NCBI GenBank assembly: GCA_002082245.2 | Contig: NBTC02000002.1 | Coordinates: 2,914,001-2,978,000, forward strand | Direction of reading: 5' to 3' | DNA from: Yersinia enterocolitica | Lineage (GTDB): Bacteria; Pseudomonadota; Gammaproteobacteria; Enterobacterales; Enterobacteriaceae | Length of the DNA: 64,000 nucleotides | Shown: one piece after another, positions 39,886 to 48,319 of the stretch | Layout: each line of letters begins with the position of its first letter | How positions within the stretch are numbered: position 1 is the first letter of the stretch | Translations under genes and position numbers: made by a program | Notes under the pieces: generated by a model | What the model was told of the DNA's origin: nothing | What the model saw: only the letters and a program-made list of their open reading frames with translations | The model's database searches: none

Positions 39886-40133
39886 TGCATATTGACCAGT
39901 TTATTGATGTTCTGCCCGAGAACACCGGCCACTTTAGCCGTTAAATCTACTGCTAATGTGGCGTACATCCATTGCGACTGAACGCCCAATAATTGGGATG
40001 GCGACATCATTGCCGTGCCAGGTTCCGCCTGTTGCATTAACTGCGTAAATTTGGCGATTTGTTGCAGCTCACCGGCCGCTGGCTGAAGGGGGGTATTCAA
40101 CATTGAAGCAGCCTGAATGGCATCAATTTCCAT
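39882..40133 (-). CDS. ssaI: T3SS inner-rod protein SsaI (SctI)
   Basis: An 83-residue protein in the ssaI position (SsaI is 82). The C-terminal half VQSQWMYATLAVDLTAKVAG leading to LGQNINKLVNMQ resembles the polymerising helix of inner-rod proteins such as PrgJ/SsaI. It forms the adapter at the base of the needle. It overlaps ssaJ and follows ssaH by 44 bases. Confidence 0.88.
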   Translation of the reverse strand: MEIDAIQAASMLNTPLQPAAGELQQIAKFTQLMQQAEPGTAMMSPSQLLGVQSQWMYATLAVDLTAKVAGVLGQNINKLVNMQ

Positions 40134-40177
40134 CTAATGATCTCCTTGTTGATAAGCAATTTTATACCGTTGCGGTG

Positions 40178-40501
40178 TTATGCCTTTAGTACCAGAGGCT
40201 GCCGCGTTGTTATCGGCAACGCCAATGACGTTGAGTCAGCAGCAGAGATCCCTTGTTGTAGCAACGCCAACATGGCCTGCGCATCTTCAGATGCGGATGT
40301 TGCCAGTAACGCCAGCGCTGCCACTCTGTCATTAAGTCCGAATAGCAGCATTGCCTCGCAGACCAAACGTACCTGAGGGTCCGGTATCAGTTGGGGTAAC
40401 ACATTAAGGATATTTTGGGCTTCAGCCTGTAGGCTGTGATTCACCCCGGCCAAGGCGGCTTCAACCACCAACTGGCGACATTGTGCTGAAAGTAAGATCA
40501 T
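40178..40501 (-). CDS. ssaH: T3SS needle co-chaperone SsaH (SctG-like)
   Basis: A 107-residue protein overlapping the needle gene. AGVNHSLQAEAQNILNVLPQ and LVCEAMLLFGLNDRVAALAL resemble SsaH from memory, which with SsaE keeps the needle subunit SsaG monomeric before export. It is somewhat longer than the Salmonella protein because of a C-terminal extension after residue 85. Confidence 0.8.
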   Translation of the reverse strand: MILLSAQCRQLVVEAALAGVNHSLQAEAQNILNVLPQLIPDPQVRLVCEAMLLFGLNDRVAALALLATSASEDAQAMLALLQQGISAADSTSLALPITTRQPLVLKA

Positions 40502-40716
40502 ATTTTGGCAATAATCCCACTGGTCATATCTTTAATATTCTTCATCAGCGCACTGCTAAAGTTGATGTAAGACGAATACTGCTGCATGGCAAATTGCATC
40601 TTGAGCATATGTTCAGGATCAGAGGGATTACCGGCCGCCATCTGGTTTTGAAAGTCCTGACTTATCTTATTAATGCTATTCGTCATTTCGTTCATTAATG
40701 CGTTTATATCCATCAA
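40498..40716 (-). CDS. ssaG: T3SS needle subunit SsaG (SctF)
   Basis: A 72-residue needle protein. MQFAMQQYSSYINFSSALMK and the terminal IKDMTSGIIAKI match Salmonella SsaG closely, and the central turn NPSDPEHM is the helix-loop-helix hinge of needle subunits. It starts the apparatus half of the cluster right after the AraC-type gene and overlaps ssaH by four bases. Confidence 0.94.
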   Translation of the reverse strand: MMDINALMNEMTNSINKISQDFQNQMAAGNPSDPEHMLKMQFAMQQYSSYINFSSALMKNIKDMTSGIIAKI

Positions 40717-40722
40717 ACCTCC

Positions 40723-41472
40723 CTATTCCATAAGTGACCGCATATGCGATGGGCACTGCTGAAAACGGCGACGGAAGCTATCAGAAAAATGTGCGTGATT
40801 GCTAAAACCGCATTCCATGGCGATATCTGCCACGCGTAGCTGTGTAGATAACAGCAATTCACAGCCTTTTTTCAAACGCTGATCCAGTAACCACTGCTTT
40901 GCAGACATACCGAATTTTTCGTAAAACAGAAAATTCAATTTACGGGTGGAAATACCTAATTCATCGGCATAGCGCGATACCGTCCAGGGATTGAGGCGAT
41001 TTTGTTCAAAAAACTCCAGTAACTCATTATTGGTACCCACAATTGATTCCAACAATCTGGAGAAATAAACTGAATCCAGACCTAAACAATACAGGTAAAG
41101 AAAGCGTAATGATGCTGAGCGCTCAATATCAATTAACTGTTCAGTTGCGTGAATAACATCTTTATTTGCTGGCAATATTTTGTAGTGATCAGATATTTTA
41201 TGGGGTAAGCGAAATTTATTCGACTGCACCATTTTACTGGCTAAGTTTTGATATATAGGTAAAAGATCTATCGAATGACACAATATTGAAATAAAAGTGC
41301 TCTGTGAGAAAGAAGATACCGTAGCCAACTCGTGGGTAACAACCAAATTCCCCGCAGGTACGGTATAACATTCTCCGTTGCTACGTAATGTTCCCTCTTG
41401 CCGAAATAAAATAAACTGTATTGATTTCATCATATCCCTTAGAGAGTAATTAACCTTATACAAGGTTAACAA
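40723..41472 (-). CDS. AraC-family regulator inside the T3SS cluster
   Basis: A 249-residue regulator whose C-terminal third (about residues 150-248) carries two AraC helix-turn-helix motifs: ADELGISTRKLNFLFYEKFG and RVADIAMECGFSNHAHFSDS, then RRRFQQCPSHMR. The N-terminal part resembles no cupin clearly, as in T3SS activators of the InvF/YsaE/MxiE type, some of which bind a translocator chaperone as co-activator; SscA or SscB could play that part here. It lies between sseF and ssaG, where Salmonella carries sseG, and only six bases before ssaG. Confidence 0.87.
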   Translation of the reverse strand: MLTLYKVNYSLRDMMKSIQFILFRQEGTLRSNGECYTVPAGNLVVTHELATVSSFSQSTFISILCHSIDLLPIYQNLASKMVQSNKFRLPHKISDHYKILPANKDVIHATEQLIDIERSASLRFLYLYCLGLDSVYFSRLLESIVGTNNELLEFFEQNRLNPWTVSRYADELGISTRKLNFLFYEKFGMSAKQWLLDQRLKKGCELLLSTQLRVADIAMECGFSNHAHFSDSFRRRFQQCPSHMRSLME

Positions 41473-41503
41473 ATAACACTAAAGAGACTATCCGGCATTC
41501 ACC

Positions 41504-42337
41504 CTAAGCGAAATTTGTTTGTACATTATCCTTGATGATACCGATTTTTCGATATGCAGCCCCCTCAGCATGAGTTGTTATTAGTATTTCATTTGCTTCC
41601 AGCTCATTACTCCTTAAAATACCCTCTATTTCTTTTTTCTGATCATGATCATTACTTATCCACACACCTAGCGCACCGGCAGTAATAATACTGGTTATAG
41701 AGGCCACTATTGGATTATAGTTTTTAGCAAGTAAACATAAACTGTTGGTAACGACCGGGTGCGTTAGTAGCCCTATACCTGCTAAAGAGGCCACGATACC
41801 AACACGAATAAAGAACGATGTGTAGCGCGCGATTTTTTTGCAATTATCGGATGAAACACCACAGGATTTAGCGAGCATAAAGGCAGCTTGCTGAATTGCA
41901 TCACTGCCCATGGTTAGCCCCTCTTTATTTTTACTGGCACAATTCCAGTTATGGTAGGCGCATGCCAGGTTAGACAGTGATAACATTAAGTTCACCCCAG
42001 TAATTATGGCAACCGGGGTCGCCGCCCCGCCACTGCAAATACTCATGCCAACACTGACAACAAATGAAGCCAGAGAAACCGTCAACTCAATCACATTGAT
42101 GAAAAACTGTTTTTTGGCTAACTTAACGCTGATTTCATGCTCTTTAATAACAATATCTTTTTGAGTCACAAAAATTTCAATTATTTTGTCCTTAGCATTC
42201 GGAACAGTGTTGTTCAGAAAGTCATTTGCTAATGCTTCAGGGGGGCTAATAGAGGGTCTCCCCTCGATATTCGGTTTAACTACCGCATTAGGCTCAGATA
42301 AATCATTAACACAATTAATATTGTCTATGCCATCCAT
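41504..42337 (-). CDS. sseF: SseF-like secreted membrane effector
   Basis: A 277-residue protein with a polar N-terminus (about residues 1-75) and several strongly hydrophobic segments (about 80-130, 170-200 and 205-230). The middle region matches Salmonella SseF: CAYHNWNCASKNKEGLTMGS and a following SFFIRVGIVASLAGIG align with CAYHNW and LLIRSGIAIS of SseF. SseF, with SseG, tethers the Salmonella vacuole to the Golgi. No sseG is present here. It follows sscB, the chaperone gene for SseF in SPI-2. Confidence 0.78.
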   Translation of the reverse strand: MDGIDNINCVNDLSEPNAVVKPNIEGRPSISPPEALANDFLNNTVPNAKDKIIEIFVTQKDIVIKEHEISVKLAKKQFFINVIELTVSLASFVVSVGMSICSGGAATPVAIITGVNLMLSLSNLACAYHNWNCASKNKEGLTMGSDAIQQAAFMLAKSCGVSSDNCKKIARYTSFFIRVGIVASLAGIGLLTHPVVTNSLCLLAKNYNPIVASITSIITAGALGVWISNDHDQKKEIEGILRSNELEANEILITTHAEGAAYRKIGIIKDNVQTNFA

Positions 42338-42383
42338 CGCTATCCCCTTTTAAATATTGGCCATAACATTCGTATTATTTCAT

Positions 42384-42866
42384 TTATATTTCATTCAATA
42401 ATCGATTGGCTTTCGTTGCTGTAGACGCATACTCAGGGTTCAGATAACTCATTTCAATGGCGGTTTGTAATGCTTCTCTGGCATCAGCCCCTTTATCCAG
42501 CGCGCGTAAACAAACCGCCATTTGATATACCGGTTCAGGATCATTTGCATCCAGTAATAGCGCGGCGGCATAAGCACTCAGCGCCAGAGCATATTCTTGC
42601 TGCATTTGCAGAGCTGCGGCCAAAGCCAGATGAAACCGTGACACTAAGGGGCAACAGAGTGTAAGCCAAGAAAAATCGCTAATCGCAGCAGTATAGTCAT
42701 CTGCCAGCCAGGCCTGATAACCCCGTGTATAGCGCGTTTCTACTTCCTGCGGATCAGGTTGCTGCTTAAAATCACTCATTGGGTACTGAATAATATTCTG
42801 TTCTTTCAATACACTATTTATCTTTACACACAGGGACTGGAAATCATCGGCAGAAAAATCGTCCAT
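42384..42866 (-). CDS. sscB: T3SS tetratricopeptide chaperone SscB-like
   Basis: A 160-residue class II chaperone of the LcrH/SycD type with three TPR-like repeats: GYQAWLADDYTAAISDFSWL, LALAAALQMQQEYALALSAY and a third near YQMAVCLRALDKGADAREAL. It is expected to bind a translocator or SseF. Order sseE-sscB-sseF is as in SPI-2. Confidence 0.88.
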   Translation of the reverse strand: MDDFSADDFQSLCVKINSVLKEQNIIQYPMSDFKQQPDPQEVETRYTRGYQAWLADDYTAAISDFSWLTLCCPLVSRFHLALAAALQMQQEYALALSAYAAALLLDANDPEPVYQMAVCLRALDKGADAREALQTAIEMSYLNPEYASTATKANRLLNEI

Positions 42867-42881
42867 TGGGCCTCCTTAATT

Positions 42882-43292
42882 CTATTTCCCCGTACTGACA
42901 TCAAATAGTAGCCAATCATTACCATCGATATTTTTACTGAATGCTCCTTTAACTATTAATATTCGAATAAGTCTACTGCGGATCAACCGCAACGGCTGAT
43001 TAGCGACATTATTAATAATCAGCATCCTGACTATCGATATATCAGTAATTTCCTCACCTAAATGGAGCAGGAAATTAAATAATGCCAAAAAATTCCCCGT
43101 CGTATTTTTTTCAGTGGAAATCTCCAAAGAACAAATAATTAATTCATGCTGTTCAATACGGTAGATTACCCGATATGCATCAAATAAAAACTCACGCCCT
43201 AATTTTATAGGGCTATTTTCGAAAAAGGCTGCTTGAGTCACACAGCCTTTACTGAGTAAGTATTGCTCAATGCACTGAGAGTTAAATTTCAT
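42882..43292 (-). CDS. sseE: T3SS SseE-like protein (CesT-type chaperone candidate)
   Basis: A 136-residue protein with length and spacing of Salmonella SseE (137). Matching segments include LFDAYRVIYRIEQHELIICS, and a C-terminal ILIVKGAFSKNIDGNDWLLF. Function is not established; by size and fold propensity it may be a secretion chaperone. It starts three bases after the end of the second sseD fragment. Confidence 0.78.
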   Translation of the reverse strand: MKFNSQCIEQYLLSKGCVTQAAFFENSPIKLGREFLFDAYRVIYRIEQHELIICSLEISTEKNTTGNFLALFNFLLHLGEEITDISIVRMLIINNVANQPLRLIRSRLIRILIVKGAFSKNIDGNDWLLFDVSTGK

Positions 43293-43295
43293 ATA

Positions 43296-43670
43296 TCATA
43301 ATTTCACCGCCATGGAAATATGGTTTATTAGGTTAGTCAAGGTATTGCCAAATTCCTTGAATGCTTGCCTTAGCTCTACTATTTTATCCTGTATTTCATT
43401 GGAATTTTTTGAATAACTATCAGAGCTAGAGCTTTGCAGAATACTCGCCATGCGCAAGGTTTCCGCAGCACGGGCTTTATCACCCTCGGCCAGTTTCCCA
43501 ATACCGATAATAGATTGCCCAGTAGCATTACTAATATGCCCACCAATACCGCCCCACCGGTCGCCTGCTCCAGCACCGACGCCGCTAAATATACCGGATA
43601 GCATGGAGCAAACTCCGCTGGCGATGGCCGCTGATGCTGTTTTATCGATAGCTTCGCGTTGATTTTTCAT
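43296..43670 (-). pseudogene. sseD: sseD translocator, 3' part (after an in-frame stop)
   Basis: A 124-residue ORF matching the C-terminal two thirds of the SseD/EspB-type translocator: IASGVCSMLSGIFSGVGAGA is the conserved hydrophobic segment and SYSKNSNEIQDKIVELRQAF the C-terminal helix. It is in the same frame as the upstream 62-residue ORF, separated only by a TAA (43698-43700) and nine sense codons. The ATG at 43670 has no ribosome binding site, so independent translation is doubtful. Joined, the reading frame is 196 codons plus the ORF end, against 195 in Salmonella SseD. Confidence 0.8.
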
Positions 43671-43697
43671 AGCAGTAGCTTTGATATTAAATAGAAG

Positions 43698-43886
43698 TTA
43701 GAATTGTTTCCCACCATAGGCACTCAGTAAATCACGCATTTTTTTAAATAATGCATACATTTGGGAAATAATATCGGAGATATCACTAATGATATTGCCA
43801 ATATTATTATCTAATTTCCCATCATCATCGACAGCCTGTAGGGCTTTGTCGTTTATTTTTATGTCCTGGCTGATAGGTGTATTCAT
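43698..43886 (-). pseudogene. sseD: sseD translocator, 5' part (ends at an in-frame stop)
   Basis: A 62-residue ORF equivalent to the N-terminal part of SseD: IISQMYALFKKMRDLLSAYG aligns without gaps with the SseD segment KLMELAKKLRDIMRSYN. It follows sseC by ten bases, the correct place. It ends GGKQF then TAA; a single T-to-G or T-to-C change would give Glu or Gln and restore the full frame. As it stands it would yield only a secretion signal and first helix, without the membrane-inserting segment. Confidence 0.8.
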
Positions 43887-43896
43887 TATAACCTCA

Positions 43897-45282
43897 TTAT
43901 ATTAATGAACCTGCCACTCTCGTTTGTAGCATGCCGCTTTGATGGATGTTATCGCTTAATTTCTCCAATGTGTCTTGTGCGCTCTGAGAGATATCTTTGA
44001 GTTGTTTACTTTGCTGCTGTTTATTCCGCTCAACCCATTGATCCATAAACTGCGTGAAGTCTTGATCAAGCATCAATTTTTCAATTTCTTTTTGCAGCCC
44101 TCCATTTTGGATCGCCAACTGGCCACTATTAACCTGCACTAACCCTTGAGTAACTTTTTGCATTATATTTAATGGTGAGAGGCTGATATCTTTTATTATT
44201 TTCTTAACCATCTCCTTCATAATTTTCTTGGTACATTGGCGAGTAAATTGTTCCGCAGTGAGCGTAGTGCCTTTCTTAATCGCGGTTTTAACCAGATCTT
44301 TCGTCACATCGCCCACCAGTTTTTCAACGCCAGCGTGGGTAAAAGAGTTGCTGATATTGTGCATCAAGGCCATTTCCGTTTCAGTTATCTGCTTACAGGC
44401 ATTCTTGGCGAACTGTTCAGTTAACTGTTGCACTTTTTGTTGACTTAGATTCTTCATCGCTTCGGTCAACGCATCAGCTCCGCCCGCTTTTAGCACATCA
44501 CCCGCCCCTTTGGTCACCGCTCGAGCGGCATTAATCGCGCGGGCGGCTTGAAACAGGTCGATTGCCATAGCAAAGCATTCACAACCGAGTTGAACTTTAC
44601 CTGCAACATCAATAACTTCCTGACATTTCTCTTTTGAGGCTCCAGCCAGCATCGCCGTTTCGGCGGCGGCTTTAACCAAACCGGCGGTCCCCGCCGCCAA
44701 ATATGCGACCCCGGAAGCCATTGCCACCGGATCCCCGGTTAATACCCCGGCAGAGACCTTAATCGCACCGTAAACTATCTCGGCTAAGCCGATGGCCCAA
44801 TCAAGCACCATGTTGAAAATACCAGCCTTGTGAGCTTTATCCGCTTGCTGAACTGCTTTATCAATCTGTTGCTGATACTCATTAACCCGTTTATCGCGTA
44901 AAAAAGTCTGCACATCCGTCGCCCGCTCCATCTGCTGGCGGATTGACTTACAGGAATCAGAAAAAAAAACCAGGCTCAGGTTGCCAGCCATCGAGAGGAT
45001 AAGCTGCATATCTGTACTGCCCAACTGATCAAGGGAAAGCCGGCCACTGTCCCCTGCTTTGGCGCCGGAACGGGGTAAGGCGACCAGCAGGCGATCCAAG
45101 GCGGCCTGGGCTTTTTGCTGCGTCACCTTGGGTGACGTCATATTCATATCCGCCGAGGGTGACAACCCGGAAATTGCCCACCAATCTGGCATTTTCGCCG
45201 GTGCCAAAGGTGTGCTTTTACCTGCGGCAGCCAGTGCCCAATCAGTCTGTGTGTCGGCTTTAAATGCAATACTATTAGGCAT
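43897..45282 (-). CDS. sseC: T3SS translocator SseC-like (SctE, YopB/IpaB class)
   Basis: A 461-residue hydrophobic translocator expected to insert into the host membrane and form the pore. Features seen: a polar secreted N-terminus, coiled-coil stretch around residues 120-160, a first membrane segment (about 165-215; GVAYLAAGTAGLVKAAAE), a second weaker one (about 330-360), and a glutamine/lysine-rich C-terminal coil. Length is near SseC (484). It overlaps sscA by eight bases and precedes the broken sseD. Confidence 0.9.
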   Translation of the reverse strand: MPNSIAFKADTQTDWALAAAGKSTPLAPAKMPDWWAISGLSPSADMNMTSPKVTQQKAQAALDRLLVALPRSGAKAGDSGRLSLDQLGSTDMQLILSMAGNLSLVFFSDSCKSIRQQMERATDVQTFLRDKRVNEYQQQIDKAVQQADKAHKAGIFNMVLDWAIGLAEIVYGAIKVSAGVLTGDPVAMASGVAYLAAGTAGLVKAAAETAMLAGASKEKCQEVIDVAGKVQLGCECFAMAIDLFQAARAINAARAVTKGAGDVLKAGGADALTEAMKNLSQQKVQQLTEQFAKNACKQITETEMALMHNISNSFTHAGVEKLVGDVTKDLVKTAIKKGTTLTAEQFTRQCTKKIMKEMVKKIIKDISLSPLNIMQKVTQGLVQVNSGQLAIQNGGLQKEIEKLMLDQDFTQFMDQWVERNKQQQSKQLKDISQSAQDTLEKLSDNIHQSGMLQTRVAGSLI

Positions 45283-45742
45283 GTCTCACCTCCAGTAATA
45301 ATGCCGCCAGTCCCCGTTCAGCTTGCTGGCGGACTTGAGCCTGCTCAGGGTGAGCATGGCACCAGTTCAATGCGGCACGGAATGCTTTTTCAGCATAAAT
45401 AGTATTGCCGCAAGCGGAATAACATTCCCCAGCGAAACAAGATGGACGAGGGTCATCGACCTGAATTTGCCCCGCGCGGCTGAAGCAATAAATCGCCTGA
45501 TGGCAATCCCCGGTTTGTTGATAACACGAACCTAATGTTAACCAATAAGCAAAATTCCAATGGTCGAAACGAATCAATATATTTAACAGTTTTTTTGCGC
45601 TGTCATATTCTCCGCCGTGACAAAGTTGTACGCTATATTCATATATTAACGTCAAGTCTTGCTCTGACATATTTGCCAACATACGCAGAGAACCGCCACG
45701 TCGCATAAAATTAATAAGTTGATCAGTAGGTTCAATATTCAT
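45275..45742 (-). CDS. sscA: T3SS translocator chaperone SscA-like
   Basis: A 155-residue class II TPR chaperone of the LcrH/SycD/SscA type: YSVQLCHGGEYDSAKKLLNI, FAYWLTLGSCYQQTGDCHQA, and GECYSACGNTIYAEKAFRAA form three consecutive repeats. It would keep SseC and SseD soluble before export. It lies between sseB and sseC exactly as in SPI-2, and may also serve as co-activator of the cluster's AraC regulator. Confidence 0.9.
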   Translation of the reverse strand: MNIEPTDQLINFMRRGGSLRMLANMSEQDLTLIYEYSVQLCHGGEYDSAKKLLNILIRFDHWNFAYWLTLGSCYQQTGDCHQAIYCFSRAGQIQVDDPRPSCFAGECYSACGNTIYAEKAFRAALNWCHAHPEQAQVRQQAERGLAALLLEVRHA

Positions 45743-45771
45743 ATCGAATCATCCTTACGGCCATAACTTGG

Positions 45772-46413
45772 TTAACAAAGATTGCGGGCAATCGTCGTTA
45801 ATATATCTTTTAAACCTGTCTGCAATGTACTGATGTTATTAACATTAACGTTATAACTTTGCATAAACTTCTGTAACTGTAATTGTTCTTGAGTCATGGT
45901 ATCTGACGCGCGGGTCTTTTCATTATCTAATGCCGCTTTTACTGCCTGTAATTGTCCTTTATCCAGTTCTGGCCCATTCTTCTTTAAATACTCATCAATA
46001 CTCATCTTATCAACTTTGATGCCATGCTCCCGCATAAACTCGATAACTGAATCCGGTAGCGGCTTGGTTGTTTTATCGTCACCTTTAGCCGCTTCGGCAA
46101 TTACGGAATCAACCTGATTAGCGTTATCCTGTATATCATTGGCATATTTTGATCGGGTGTGCATAGCGTCATAGGCACTTCTGGCAAGTGATTCAAGTAC
46201 GTCCAGGTACTCATAAAAGGCACTCAATCCCATACTGAAAATATCAGCATGCTCACTTAGATTATTACTCAGATTACTGCCAACATTATTAATATTGTTG
46301 TGAAGACTATTAAATTTATTTTCCAAAACGGAAAAATTAAATTCATTATTGGAAGATTGGTTAACATACGAGGAAGTGTTGTCTGATTTATTTACACCAG
46401 TGTTCGCGACCAT
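45772..46413 (-). CDS. sseB: T3SS translocator/filament protein SseB-like (EspA family)
   Basis: A 213-residue hydrophilic secreted protein in the sseB position (SseB is 196). It has an asparagine/serine-rich N-terminus typical of secretion signals, a hydrophobic-flanked helix around residues 55-90 (MGLSAFYEYLDVLESLARSA), and a C-terminal amphipathic helix (MQSYNVNVNNISTLQTGLKD) suited to the coiled-coil filament contacts of EspA/SseB. Assigned from order, size and these helices. Confidence 0.8.
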   Translation of the reverse strand: MVANTGVNKSDNTSSYVNQSSNNEFNFSVLENKFNSLHNNINNVGSNLSNNLSEHADIFSMGLSAFYEYLDVLESLARSAYDAMHTRSKYANDIQDNANQVDSVIAEAAKGDDKTTKPLPDSVIEFMREHGIKVDKMSIDEYLKKNGPELDKGQLQAVKAALDNEKTRASDTMTQEQLQLQKFMQSYNVNVNNISTLQTGLKDILTTIARNLC

Positions 46414-46463
46414 AGAAATACTCCTTAACTCAAGATAATAATGATATTTCAGGAAGAGATTAA

Positions 46464-46757
46464 CTACATTGCCTCACCTGAACTTATATTTCTGAGCTGC
46501 GTCTCCAGTTGTTTAAACTGTACTTTCATGTTTGCAATAGATACCACCATTTGTGCTTTTTCTTGATTTAAACCATTCGGAAAGGCTTCATTCAAGCGAA
46601 TTAACCTCTCTCTTGCTTTACTGTCATTTTTGGCTTTTTCTTTCAGTAATTCGATTTGTTGCTGGAATCCTTTCAACTTCCCTAGATCAGACAGTAATTT
46701 ACTATACCGACTGTGTAGGTCCCCTAACATGCTCTGAATAGAATCATTATCATTCAT
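46464..46757 (-). CDS. sseA: T3SS chaperone SseA-like
   Basis: A 97-residue helical, lysine-rich protein. The segment IRLNEAFPNGLNQEKAQMVV followed by KVQFKQLETQLRNI aligns with Salmonella SseA, the chaperone for SseB and SseD. It sits directly upstream of sseB and downstream of the ssaE-like gene, as in SPI-2. Confidence 0.8.
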   Translation of the reverse strand: MNDNDSIQSMLGDLHSRYSKLLSDLGKLKGFQQQIELLKEKAKNDSKARERLIRLNEAFPNGLNQEKAQMVVSIANMKVQFKQLETQLRNISSGEAM

Positions 46758-46869
46758 ATTGAATTTCCTGATGCACTGATAAATATATAATATTATTTTG
46801 TCTCACTAAAAAGCATCTGTCTTTTATATTTATTCCATTTTTTCCATAAAATGGCATGATGATTGTTTT

Positions 46870-47085
46870 TTAATTTCCATAGCGAGTTGACAGTGTTGCT
46901 ATTATTTTCCCCGCACTACTTAGGGCCAGCATCATATTGTTAAGAGTTTTATAATTATCAGGTGTTTGCTGTAGAGACAATTGTTGTGAAATTAATAACC
47001 TCCCATTTTCCAACAACGCATTCTTCTGTTGTGTTTTTTTCTCGTCATATTTAATAGCATCTTCCAGTTCAGTAATATGCGACAC
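46870..47085 (-). CDS. ssaE: T3SS needle co-chaperone SsaE-like (SctE/YscE type)
   Basis: A 71-residue two-helix protein in the ssaE position. The arrangement (ITELEDAIKYDEKK; LQQTPDNYKTLNNMMLALSS; IIATLSTRYGN) parallels Salmonella SsaE, a partner of SsaH in holding the needle subunit. A 112-base AT-rich gap separates it from sseA; no gene was seen there. Confidence 0.75.
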   Translation of the reverse strand: MSHITELEDAIKYDEKKTQQKNALLENGRLLISQQLSLQQTPDNYKTLNNMMLALSSAGKIIATLSTRYGN

Positions 47086-47103
47086 TCGTTGATCTCCTAA
47101 TCC

Positions 47104-48318
47104 TTAAAAATTCATGGGTATATGGATTAAATTGTTAGATTTTAGTAATGATATGCCTTGCTCTCCAATAAAAATAACTTTATAGCCATTCGCCAGTACC
47201 GTCCCTTGCTGTAAGCGTAATCCATTAGCTAATTGCACGAATCCTGAAAATTTATTTCCGCCATAGCTGACAATTGCAGCGGGAAGAAGCTGAGCAGTTT
47301 GATCTGACGTGGGAATATTCTGATACCTCACCGCCAGAAAGTCCGGTTGTTGCCGGGCCAATGCTGTCAACATTTCCATCAGTTGTTGTTGTTGGCTGAG
47401 CGACAATATACCGCTGATAATGATTTCCTTATTACTTTGCGCCATACTGAGATAGCCTAATAACCCCAGTTCCCTCAAGCGCTCAACTAATTGCGCAATT
47501 TGCCCATCATGGCTATTAATAACCGCCCAGCCCTTTAACCCAGCCACTGTCGCCAGTGTTTCCTGAACTTTTAACCATTGCCCCCCCATTTCAATAGCAC
47601 CATGGATTGTGATATGCCCTGGATGTTTCCCCGTGTCGACCTCTATATCCTGATAGCCATACTGGTGTAATACATCCTTGACGCTACTGAGCAGATGGTC
47701 ATCACAGACTAATTGATTACGAAAAACAATACGGTTAAGAACCAGGAAATTCTGCAACTTAATCACTGCGGGTGATGAGCTACAGTGACCACTCAAAACA
47801 ACACTGCCATCTAATAACCAGTTTTCTTTTATCCCCTGTAAAGCGGGTTGCTTTAACTGCTCTGAGAGTTGTGTTGGAATATCAGGAGGAAGATAAGCCA
47901 GTAGCGCTTTTGGCTGCTGTATAAACCAGAATATAACTACCGATAGCAGTAACAATAGGATAAATGCCAGTACAGATAAGCAGAGTAATAAGCGTGGCCG
48001 AGCGCGAGGGATATAATGAATATCACTTAAATTATCGCCCGCCTCACCAACAACCAAGATTAATCCCCCGGTTTCAATCGCCTGTCCGAGTGGGAGTTTC
48101 TGTTGTAAATCATACCGCTCCCCCTTAACCCAGACATCCCCAGATGTCTGCAAAGTTATGTGCTCATCACTTATTCTCAAGGTCAATATTTGCCCCTGAA
48201 GTAAGGGTAATAATACGTCGCACTGCTGACCCCCTAGCGTAAACTCCCCCTCAGGTAACATCAGCTCACGCCCATTAAGTTCACCATTTAACAGGCGGAG
48301 TTTAAACCGTACTGCCAT
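47104..48318 (-). CDS. ssaD: T3SS inner-membrane ring protein SsaD (SctD)
   Basis: A 404-residue bitopic protein. An N-terminal cytoplasmic FHA-like domain (about residues 1-105; LNGRELMLPEGEFTLGGQQC) is followed by one transmembrane helix (about 111-132) and a periplasmic region of repeated BON/ring-building modules. It forms the outer of the two inner-membrane rings with SsaJ. It starts one base after the ssaC stop. Confidence 0.93.
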   Translation of the reverse strand: MAVRFKLRLLNGELNGRELMLPEGEFTLGGQQCDVLLPLLQGQILTLRISDEHITLQTSGDVWVKGERYDLQQKLPLGQAIETGGLILVVGEAGDNLSDIHYIPRARPRLLLCLSVLAFILLLLLSVVIFWFIQQPKALLAYLPPDIPTQLSEQLKQPALQGIKENWLLDGSVVLSGHCSSSPAVIKLQNFLVLNRIVFRNQLVCDDHLLSSVKDVLHQYGYQDIEVDTGKHPGHITIHGAIEMGGQWLKVQETLATVAGLKGWAVINSHDGQIAQLVERLRELGLLGYLSMAQSNKEIIISGILSLSQQQQLMEMLTALARQQPDFLAVRYQNIPTSDQTAQLLPAAIVSYGGNKFSGFVQLANGLRLQQGTVLANGYKVIFIGEQGISLLKSNNLIHIPMNF

Positions 48319-48319
48319 G

